7,521 bases of DNA from the NCBI GenBank assembly GCA_013696045.1, contig JACCZH010000526.1, forward strand, positions 1 through 7,521, given 5' to 3'. Each line of letters begins with the position of its first letter. The first letter of the stretch is position 1. The position numbers and the translations under genes were made by a program. This stretch comes from Chloroflexia bacterium. GTDB lineage: Bacteria > Chloroflexota > Chloroflexia > Thermomicrobiales > CFX8. Shown one piece after another: positions 1-5,721 of the stretch. The notes beneath the pieces were generated by a model. It was not told where the DNA came from. It made no database searches and saw only the letters and a program-made list of their open reading frames with translations.

Positions 1-1
1 T

Positions 2-178
2 GTGGTCGCTGGCGCTGGGTCGCTCGATTGCCCCGTCGACTTCCCGATCAAGGGCAACGGACGGTCCGGTATCTACCACTGGCCCGGCGCACACAATTAC
101 CAGCAGACCCACCCGACTCTCTGCTTCCGAACCACCGACGCTGCCGACAACGCCGGGTTCCGTCCGGCCACTCGCTGA
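2..178 (+). CDS. C-terminal end of a sunset-domain protein (5' partial)
   Basis: An open frame enters at the left edge and stops with TGA at 176-178, giving 58 residues. It contains CPVDFPIKGN, then GIYHWPGAHNYQQTHP, then LCFRTTDAADNAGFRPATR just before the stop. This pattern (Cys-Pro-x-x-[YF]-Pro-Ile-Lys-Gly-Asn, Ile-Tyr-His-x-Pro-Gly, a Tyr/Thr-Pro stretch, Cys-Phe, and a closing Ala-Gly-[YF]-Arg) matches, from memory, the short C-terminal domain that public annotation calls the sunset domain. That domain is usually appended to secreted or surface proteins and nucleases of Chloroflexota, Actinomycetota and related groups. Two Cys residues flank the motif. The domain's function is not established to my knowledge, and the catalytic or main part of this protein lies outside the window. 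The gene converges with the minus-strand operon. Confidence is high that this is a real gene end and moderate for the domain name. Confidence 0.8.
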   Translation: MVAGAGSLDCPVDFPIKGNGRSGIYHWPGAHNYQQTHPTLCFRTTDAADNAGFRPATR

Positions 179-315
179 TTCGAGGAGCTCTTACCCCACA
201 TGACCGATTCCCATCACGTCATCGATCTCATCAGCGATTTCGGCGAGGGCTTCCAAACTATGTCTGAAGTGGATGGACGCTATCGCCAATGTGGGGCGTG
301 TCATAGGAGCAGAGA

Positions 316-355
316 CAATACACGCGTCCATCATTCAGGATGGATGCGTGTATTG
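316..355. terminator. 17-bp inverted repeat between convergent genes, candidate bidirectional terminator
   Basis: Arms 316-332 and 339-355 are complementary over 17 bp around a 6-nt loop (333-338). The single imperfection pairs position 326 with 345: a G-U wobble in a plus-strand transcript and an A-C mismatch in a minus-strand one. It lies 60 nt past the stop of the minus-strand hydrolase and 137 nt past the stop of the plus-strand gene, where a shared terminator is expected. Neither side has a run of T after the stem. The minus-strand exit is only pyrimidine-rich (TCTCTGCTCC), so this is not a textbook intrinsic terminator. It could instead be a 3'-end stabiliser or, less likely, a protein-binding palindrome. 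Confidence 0.5.
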
Positions 356-414
356 ATCAGACGTGGATACTGCTATCTTGGGCAAAAGGCACTTGTGGAT
401 TTTCAGGAAGCGCC

Positions 415-1581
415 CTAGCAGGTGAACAGGCGTCTCTCTATGCCAGTCAATCGCTTGTGCCCGTCATCGGTGACCAGCACGGTTTCACTGAACGCCATGC
501 CTTTCGCTGCGACATACATGTGGAAGATCATTCCCGGTTCGAGTATCCACTCTGCGGTTGGGACAAAGATCCGGGTGAAATCGCTTGTACGAGGTGGATA
601 CGGGCTGCCATAGAAGCCGAGCGTGTACCCGGAGGAATTGTCATAGCTCTCCCGCAAGCCTGCACTGAGTACGCCTGACCGCGCAATGCGGTCAACCTCA
701 TGCGCGGCGATCCCCGGTCGCATCGCGGCGAGTTGCTTGTCCTGAATCTCAATGAGCAGTCGCGCTGTTTCCGCCTGTTCGGCTGGCGGTTCACCAACGA
801 TGGTCGGGCGCATGAGGCGGGCGCTGTAACCACGTACCTGCGGACACAGCTCCAGATGCAGAATCTCACCCTTTGCGAGTGGATGGTCTCGTAGCGCACC
901 GTGCAACGAGTCGGTGCGGCTGCCGGAGGCGATGGGCCCGACATGCCCGCTGTCGCCACCAAGCTCAAGAAACGTCCTGCTGGCGGTGATCGCCGCCGCC
1001 CGCTCACTGACGCCCTCGCCTACGGCGGCGACTGCTTGGCGCATCGCTTCGTCGGCGATGTTGGCCGCCTGTTGCAGATACTCGATCTCCTGAGGAGACT
1101 TCAGCAGGCGTTGTTCCCGAAGCACATTGGAAAAGTCGATGGTCGTGGCGTGAGGAAGCGCGGCGGTTAACGCCTGGTATCGCTGTACCGAGAGGTAGTT
1201 GGAATCGAGTTCAAACCCTATTCGTGAGTTCGCCCAGCCGTGTTCAGTCAGGGTTGCGGCTACGACATCCACCGGATTCTCTGAATCGCCATACATCACG
1301 TGGCCGTCAAGCCAAGTGCTCTCCAGAAAACTGGGTCCATCCAGCCGGCGCAGAACCATGATGGGGTCGGCCGCGATCGGCACGATGCATGCCTGGTACA
1401 TCGTCCCTGATGGCCCGAACCCTGTCAGGTAAACGAGGTGCTCCTTTTCGTCGACAATGAGAATATCCGCGCCCTTTTCCTCCATAACGCGACGGAGTGA
1501 TGCTAGGCGCTGTTCATATTCTGCCCGAGAGAAAGCCAATTGCGTATCGATGGTCGTAGCCAACGTCTGTCTCCGATGCAT
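415..1581 (-). CDS. M24/creatinase-fold hydrolase, metal ligands not conserved
   Basis: A 388-residue protein with the pita-bread architecture of the M24 family. Its creatinase-type N-terminal domain starts near residue 17 (FSRAEYEQRLASLRRVMEEKG, with YLTGF at 51-55) and runs into LLKSPQEIEYLQQAANIADEAM (159-180). The catalytic domain follows. The family's five metal ligands are mostly absent. The first Asp is replaced by Glu (LHLEL, E244), the second falls on R255 (GYSARLMRP), the His position reads GYTLG (Y319), and the IEP Glu reads FHMYV. Only a SETVLVT (365-371) resembles the last Glu motif. This pattern is closer to creatinase and ectoine hydrolase (DoeA/EutD) than to Xaa-Pro peptidases. 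H227 (SLHGAL) is the best candidate for the creatinase catalytic His. I chose ATG at 1581 because it sits 16 residues before the conserved domain. A GTG at 1648-1650 overlaps the ATPase stop by one base (TAGTG) and would add 23 residues unlike the family. No clear Shine-Dalgarno precedes either. It is the last gene of the transport operon, so it probably acts in the cytoplasm on imported substrate. The exact reaction is unknown. Confidence 0.88.
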   Translation of the reverse strand: MHRRQTLATTIDTQLAFSRAEYEQRLASLRRVMEEKGADILIVDEKEHLVYLTGFGPSGTMYQACIVPIAADPIMVLRRLDGPSFLESTWLDGHVMYGDSENPVDVVAATLTEHGWANSRIGFELDSNYLSVQRYQALTAALPHATTIDFSNVLREQRLLKSPQEIEYLQQAANIADEAMRQAVAAVGEGVSERAAAITASRTFLELGGDSGHVGPIASGSRTDSLHGALRDHPLAKGEILHLELCPQVRGYSARLMRPTIVGEPPAEQAETARLLIEIQDKQLAAMRPGIAAHEVDRIARSGVLSAGLRESYDNSSGYTLGFYGSPYPPRTSDFTRIFVPTAEWILEPGMIFHMYVAAKGMAFSETVLVTDDGHKRLTGIERRLFTC

Positions 1582-1612
1582 TGGGATGAGGTGGCCACCC
1601 CTGCGGTGTATC

Positions 1613-1631
1613 TGCCCGGTACTTCCGGGCA
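1613..1631 (-). other. small hairpin between the ATPase and hydrolase genes
   Basis: TGCCCGG (1613-1619) and CCGGGCA (1625-1631) form a perfect 7-bp GC-rich stem with a 5-nt loop. It falls between the ATPase stop (1650-1652) and the preferred ATG (1581). If translation instead starts at the GTG at 1650, the hairpin is inside the coding sequence. It could modulate translation or mark a processing site. A stem this short can also arise by chance in GC-rich DNA. Confidence 0.35.
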
Positions 1632-1649
1632 CGTGATAGCCGAGGCCCA

Positions 1650-3752
1650 CTACGAAGTCGGCTTAAACGATTCCTTGCGGTGCTTATTCGCGGAAGACCT
1701 GGCGAATACCTCGTTTTCGAGTGTGTCCAGTGGTCGGTGACAGTAGATCACATGGCCGGGAGCCGCTTCCTGGGCGGGTGGTGCTTCCTGCTCGCAGATA
1801 GGTCCCCATTTTCGCGGGCAGCGAGTATGGAACTTGCATCCTGATGGCGGATGGCGGGGGCTGGGTACCGGCCCTTCGAGCCGGATCTGATCGCGTGAAA
1901 CTTCCGGGTCGGGAACCGGGATCGCGGAGAGCAAGGCCTCGGTATAGGGGTGATAAGGCGCCGCAAAGACTTGCCGAACGTTTCCGGATTCGTACACGTT
2001 GCCGAGATACATGACGACGACCCGATCGCAGAGGTGCCGGACTGTGCCCAGATCGTGCGAAATGAACAGATAGGCGGTGCCGAATCGATCCTGCAGATCA
2101 ACGAGCAGATTGAGAATTGAAGCCTGCACCGAGACGTCGAGCGCGGAGAGCGGTTCGTCGGCGACGATGATATCGGGCTCGGCGGCAAAAGCTCTGGCAA
2201 TACCAACTCGCTGCTTCTCACCGCCAGACAGTTCATGTGGGAATCGGGCGGCGTATTCTGGCCGGAGTTGAACCAGTTCGAGTAACTCCGCGACGCGATC
2301 TGGTATCTCGCTATTTGGGACAAGTTGATAAAGTCGGAGTGGGCGGGCAATAATGTGGCCCACACGCTTGCGAGGGTTAAGCGCCGACTCTGGATTCTGA
2401 AAAATGAACTGGACACGCTGGCGGATATGCCGGTCTTCCGTGTGAGAAAGCAGCTTGACGTTGGTTCCGTTGATCGAAAGCGTTCCGGTGGATGGCTCGT
2501 AGAGCCGGACGAGCGCTTTGCCGAAGGTCGTCTTGCCAGAACCAGACTCGCCGACAAGTCCAATTGTTTCGCCTCGCCGCAACGTCAACGAGATACCATC
2601 GACCGCCCGCACCGGCGCAGGCGGCCTGCGCGTGATGGTCTCGACAAAAGATCGCTCTCTGAAATGTACCTTGACGTCGTCAGCCACCAGAATAGATTCG
2701 CCCGCCTCTTTCCTCTGGCGTGCCGTCCCGGCTGCCTGGTTCTGCCCTGGGAGGGGGAGCGTATCCGAGAAGAAGCAGGCTGCCCGGTGGGTTTCCTGGT
2801 CGGTCGCTGCCAATGGAGGCTGTGCTTCTCTGCATACGTCCTGGACAAACTGGCATCGTGGAGCAAAGATGCACCCTTGCGGCAGTTGCCTCAGATCTGG
2901 AAGCCGGCCGGGGATCGGTGTCAGACGAGTATCAAGTTGATCTGCCGTGACCTTTGGCGCGGTTGAAAGGAGCGCGAGTGTATATGGATGCCTGGGACGC
3001 CGGAAAATGCGCCGCGTGTCCCCGGTCTCGACCAGTTCGCCCGCATACATGACGCCGATCCGGTCACTCACCTGCGCGATCACGCCAAGGTCATGCGTGA
3101 TGAAGAGAATCGCCGAGTTGAACTGTTGCCGCAGCTCAGCGATCAGATCGAGGATCGTGGCTTCGGTGGTAACGTCGAGCCCGGTTGTGGGCTCGTCAAG
3201 GATGAGAAGATCCGGATTGGTGATCAATGCCATCGAGATAACGACTCGCTGCTGCATACCACCGGAGAGCTGATGTGGATACCGGTGGGCATTGACGTCC
3301 GGGTCAGGGATATGCGTTCGCCGCATCATGTCGACCGCTTTGGTGAATGCCTCGTGCTTCGAGAGCCCTTGATGAATCTGTAGTGCCTCGCCAATCTGCT
3401 CCCCAACCGGAATTGCCGGGTTGAGGGCACTCATTGGATCCTGGTAGACCATCGCGATCTTCGCACCGCGGAATCGCTGGAGCTCCTTCGGCGACAAGGT
3501 CGAAAGGTCCTGACCGGCATATTCGATGACGCCACTGGTTCGCCCACTGATGCCCAGATAATTCATGATTGCCAGCGCAATGGTGCTCTTGCCGGATCCC
3601 GACTCGCCCACCAGGCCGAATGTCTCACCCTGAGCGATGTCGAAGCTCACATCGCGGAGCGCCTTCACCGCTCCGTCACGGGTAAGGTAAGTGACGTCCA
3701 GATTCCTGACGCTAAGCACTGATTTCGCGGCAATATTGGTGGTGTTAGACAC
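1650..3752 (-). CDS. fused DppD-DppF type double ABC transporter ATPase
   Basis: A 700-residue protein with two complete ATPase halves of the peptide/nickel class; these are separate proteins (DppD/DppF, OppD/OppF) in Escherichia coli. Half 1: Walker A GESGSGKST (49-57), Q-loop Q104, signature LSGGMQQ (162-168), Walker B LLILDEP (182-188), switch H220. Half 2: Walker A GESGSGKTT (401-409), Q452, signature LSGGEKQ (508-514), Walker B IIVADEP (528-534), H566. Both nucleotide sites therefore look competent. Each half ends in the oligopeptide-transporter C-terminal extension with four Cys: C294, C300, C307, C326 and C639, C645, C653, C671. In related importers this extension is reported to hold an iron-sulfur cluster. 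A linker of about 25 residues (332-355) joins the halves. It powers uptake through the two permeases encoded just upstream. GTG at 3750-3752 is preferred: AAGGAA lies 8 nt upstream and the frame overlaps the permease stop by 8 nt. The ATG at 3830 lies deep inside the permease gene and lacks a family match before residue 27. Natural fusions of this kind are known in actinobacteria and other groups. Confidence 0.96.
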   Translation of the reverse strand: MSNTTNIAAKSVLSVRNLDVTYLTRDGAVKALRDVSFDIAQGETFGLVGESGSGKSTIALAIMNYLGISGRTSGVIEYAGQDLSTLSPKELQRFRGAKIAMVYQDPMSALNPAIPVGEQIGEALQIHQGLSKHEAFTKAVDMMRRTHIPDPDVNAHRYPHQLSGGMQQRVVISMALITNPDLLILDEPTTGLDVTTEATILDLIAELRQQFNSAILFITHDLGVIAQVSDRIGVMYAGELVETGDTRRIFRRPRHPYTLALLSTAPKVTADQLDTRLTPIPGRLPDLRQLPQGCIFAPRCQFVQDVCREAQPPLAATDQETHRAACFFSDTLPLPGQNQAAGTARQRKEAGESILVADDVKVHFRERSFVETITRRPPAPVRAVDGISLTLRRGETIGLVGESGSGKTTFGKALVRLYEPSTGTLSINGTNVKLLSHTEDRHIRQRVQFIFQNPESALNPRKRVGHIIARPLRLYQLVPNSEIPDRVAELLELVQLRPEYAARFPHELSGGEKQRVGIARAFAAEPDIIVADEPLSALDVSVQASILNLLVDLQDRFGTAYLFISHDLGTVRHLCDRVVVMYLGNVYESGNVRQVFAAPYHPYTEALLSAIPVPDPEVSRDQIRLEGPVPSPRHPPSGCKFHTRCPRKWGPICEQEAPPAQEAAPGHVIYCHRPLDTLENEVFARSSANKHRKESFKPTS

Positions 3753-4698
3753 CTTCAGATTTCCTTTCCGTCCACACTCGGCGAGGGTCGAGAATGTCCC
3801 GAATCCCATCGCCGAGGAGATTGAAGCCAACGATCGTTAAGCCGATCGCGATCGATGGAAAGATCGTCAGCCAGGGAGCGCGGAAAACCTGAAGCCGAGC
3901 CTCGTTGATCATCAGCCCCCAATCCGGCGCAGGCGGTGAAGCGCCTAATCCGAGAAATGAAAGCGATGTCGCCAGTAGGATCGCGAAGCCCATCCGGATG
4001 CTTGCCTCAACGATCAGGGGCGCGACCGTATTGGGAAGGATTTCCGAGAAAATGACGTAACTGCCCGATTCTCCCCGGGCTCTCGCCGCCTGCACGAATT
4101 CCTGATCTCGCAACGCCAGGGTGCCGCCTCGGACAACGCGCGCAATGCGAGGCGCATAGACGATGGCGATGGCGAGCACGACGTTGATCAATGACGAGCC
4201 CAGTGTGGTGACAATTACGAGCGCCAGGATAATTGACGGTAGTGCCAGCAACGTGTCTGAGAGCCGCATCAGCACCTCATCGACCCAGCCGCCGACATAG
4301 CCGGCCACCAGCCCGAGCGGAGTGCCGAGCACAATGGCGAACAGGGTCGCCGTTGCCGCCAACAGGAAAGAGAGGCGCGCGCCCACGATGATGCGACTCA
4401 ACACATCTCGGCCAAAGGCGTCGGTGCCAAACGGATGATCGAATGAAGGCGGCGCGAACTGATTGAGCATCGCCATTTCCGTTGCCGGATGGGGCACGAT
4501 ATACGGGCCGATCGCCGCCAGAATCAGGAAGAGACTCACGATGGCGAGACCGATGAGGGCATTGGGGGTTCGGCGGATGTCCTCGCCAAGCCGACGAAGT
4601 CGCCCCATCCTGGGACGTGCTGTCGGCCCTCGCCCATCAGGAGTTTGGCTCGTAATCAATGGCTGGGCAGCAGGTGACAGCCCGGTATCCTGGCTCAT
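3745..4698 (-). CDS. DppC/OppC-type ABC transporter permease
   Basis: A 317-residue inner-membrane protein. A Pro/Arg-rich cytoplasmic N-terminus (about 1-45) precedes TM1 (46-68). Then comes the hallmark HPFGTDAFGRDVLSRII (88-104) of the C-type peptide/nickel permeases. Further hydrophobic segments lie near 109-134, 152-186, 226-252 and 275-295. The EAA loop that contacts the ATPase reads FVQAARARGESGSYVIF and continues to LPN (201-223). The C-terminus GDGIRDILDPR (296-306) is also typical of DppC. The length is normal for the family. It pairs with the B-type permease encoded immediately upstream. ATG at 4696-4698 overlaps the upstream TGA as ATGA, and GAGGAT lies 9 nt ahead of it (4708-4713), so translational coupling is likely. 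The substrate cannot be assigned from the permease. Confidence 0.96.
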   Translation of the reverse strand: MSQDTGLSPAAQPLITSQTPDGRGPTARPRMGRLRRLGEDIRRTPNALIGLAIVSLFLILAAIGPYIVPHPATEMAMLNQFAPPSFDHPFGTDAFGRDVLSRIIVGARLSFLLAATATLFAIVLGTPLGLVAGYVGGWVDEVLMRLSDTLLALPSIILALVIVTTLGSSLINVVLAIAIVYAPRIARVVRGGTLALRDQEFVQAARARGESGSYVIFSEILPNTVAPLIVEASIRMGFAILLATSLSFLGLGASPPAPDWGLMINEARLQVFRAPWLTIFPSIAIGLTIVGFNLLGDGIRDILDPRRVWTERKSEGV

Positions 4699-5642
4699 TG
4701 GTAGCGAATCCTCGGGTTCAGGTAGACGTAGACGATGTCTGCGGCAAGGTTGGCTAGCCCGGTGATCGCGCCGACGACCATCACAGACGCCTGCAGCAGG
4801 GGCAAGTCACGATTGCTGACGCTGAAGAGAATCAGGCTGCCAATGCCGGGATATGAGAATATCTCTTCGACGATAACAACGCTACCGAGAAGCCAACCGA
4901 TGTTCATGGCGATGACGGTGACTGTAGGCAGCAGTGCATTTCGCAACGCGTGCCGAAGAACGACAACTCGCTCGGGCGCTCCCTTGAGCCGTGCCGTGCG
5001 GATATAGTTTGCGCTCAATACTTCGATCATGCTGGACCGCGTCATACGGATGACGTACGCGAGCAGGAGCAACATCAACGTGACCGTTGGCAGGATCAAT
5101 CGCAACAGCCAGCCGCCAATATCTTCGCTGGGCGACATATAGCCAGAACCGGGCAGGAAATTCCATACGCCCCCGGCGAAGAGAATGATCAGTAGCGAGC
5201 CGGTTACGAACGCCGGTAGCGAAATGGCAATGAACGCAAGGATCGAAATGATGTGGTCGGACGGCTTGTTTTGACGCATGCCGGCAATGACGCCAAGACC
5301 GATTCCAAACACAGTGACGCCAGCGAGCGAGGCGATGGCCAGATAGGCTGAGTTCTGAAGCCGCAGGAGCAGAATCGGTTGGATATCCTGAGACAACCGC
5401 AGTGATTCGCCCCAGTCACCCCGCAGGAATCCGCCGATCCACTCCAGGTACTGCTTCCAAAGCGGCTCGTTCAGGCCGAGTTGTAGTTCGAGGGCGGCTT
5501 GGGTTTCCTCACTTGCATACGGGCCGAGAATCATTTGCGCCACATTGCCGGGAAGCAGCTGAGTGACCGCGAAGACGATAAGTGAGAGTAGCAGCAACGT
5601 GAGAACGAGTGACCCAAATCTCTTCAGCACGAATCCCGGCAC
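4695..5642 (-). CDS. DppB/OppB-type ABC transporter permease
   Basis: A 315-residue inner-membrane protein that starts VLKRFGSLVLTLLLLSLIVF, the typical first helix of B-type permeases (TM1 about 9-30). It continues with an extracytoplasmic stretch carrying the family pattern of LGLNEPLWKQYLEWI and GDWGES (55-80). TM2 is about 98-121, TM3 130-157, TM4 177-198, TM5 240-262 and TM6 283-307. The EAA loop YIRTARLKGAPERVVVLRHA with ALLPT (213-240) is intact. The C-terminal LNPRIRYQ matches the usual LDPRIRY-like end. The start is GTG at 5640-5642, set by a strong AGGAGG (5648-5653) 5 nt ahead. It forms the channel with the C-type permease, whose ATG overlaps this stop by 4 nt. Family assignment is firm and substrate is unknown. 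Confidence 0.96.
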   Translation of the reverse strand: MPGFVLKRFGSLVLTLLLLSLIVFAVTQLLPGNVAQMILGPYASEETQAALELQLGLNEPLWKQYLEWIGGFLRGDWGESLRLSQDIQPILLLRLQNSAYLAIASLAGVTVFGIGLGVIAGMRQNKPSDHIISILAFIAISLPAFVTGSLLIILFAGGVWNFLPGSGYMSPSEDIGGWLLRLILPTVTLMLLLLAYVIRMTRSSMIEVLSANYIRTARLKGAPERVVVLRHALRNALLPTVTVIAMNIGWLLGSVVIVEEIFSYPGIGSLILFSVSNRDLPLLQASVMVVGAITGLANLAADIVYVYLNPRIRYQ

Positions 5643-5647
5643 AGATG

Positions 5648-5653
5648 CCTCCT
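5648..5653 (-). promoter_or_regulatory. ribosome binding site of the DppB-type permease
   Basis: On the minus strand this reads AGGAGG, 5 nt before the GTG at 5642. It supports the non-ATG start. Its strength suggests independent ribosome loading on the permease part of the message, downstream of the hairpin at 5677-5712. Confidence 0.75.
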
Positions 5654-5666
5654 ACAGAGATGAACA

Positions 5667-5680
5667 ACTGGTGACTGGTG
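5667..5680. repeat. 7-bp tandem duplication beside the hairpin
   Basis: ACTGGTG occurs twice in direct tandem (5667-5673 and 5674-5680). The second copy runs into the first arm of the inverted repeat that begins at 5677. No function is apparent. It may be a slippage duplication. Confidence 0.4.
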
Positions 5681-5712
5681 CATGGTGATTCTGCACATCA
5701 TCACCATGCACC
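5677..5712 (-). promoter_or_regulatory. perfect 13-bp intercistronic hairpin between binding protein and permease
   Basis: GGTGCATGGTGAT (5677-5689) and ATCACCATGCACC (5700-5712) are exact reverse complements around a 10-nt loop. The element lies 9 nt after the stop of the binding protein and well before the permease ribosome binding site, in the only sizeable gap inside the operon. No T-run follows on the minus strand, so a full stop is unlikely. By analogy with other ABC importer operons, such a stem can protect the upstream message from exonucleases or attenuate readthrough. Binding protein would then be made in excess over the membrane subunits. The role is inferred; the pairing is directly visible. 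Confidence 0.65.
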
Positions 5713-5721
5713 GATCCTTAG

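Noticed and set aside
191..304. Minus-strand frame of 37 residues (MTRPTLAIASIHFRHSLEA, then LAEIADEIDDVMGIGHVG)
   Set aside because: It looks mildly protein-like and lies downstream of the hairpin, but it has no Shine-Dalgarno, no recognisable family and is short enough to occur by chance.
200..418. Plus-strand frame of 72 residues beginning with IDLISDFGEGF, reminiscent of the LamB/YcsF (5-oxoprolinase subunit A) N-terminus
   Set aside because: The resemblance ends after about 10 residues. What follows is Arg/Cys/His-rich and unlike the family, no other frame continues it, and it runs through the inverted repeat. A decayed fragment cannot be excluded, but the evidence is too thin.
1748..2563. 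271-residue minus-strand frame inside the ATPase gene, together with several plus-strand frames over the same region
   Set aside because: They are out-of-frame readings with Ser/Arg-rich composition, and the ATPase motifs in the main frame are complete.
3753..3830. Extension of the ATPase to an ATG at 3830
   Set aside because: The extra 26 residues lie inside the permease gene and match nothing in the family. The GTG at 3752 has a well-placed AAGGAA.
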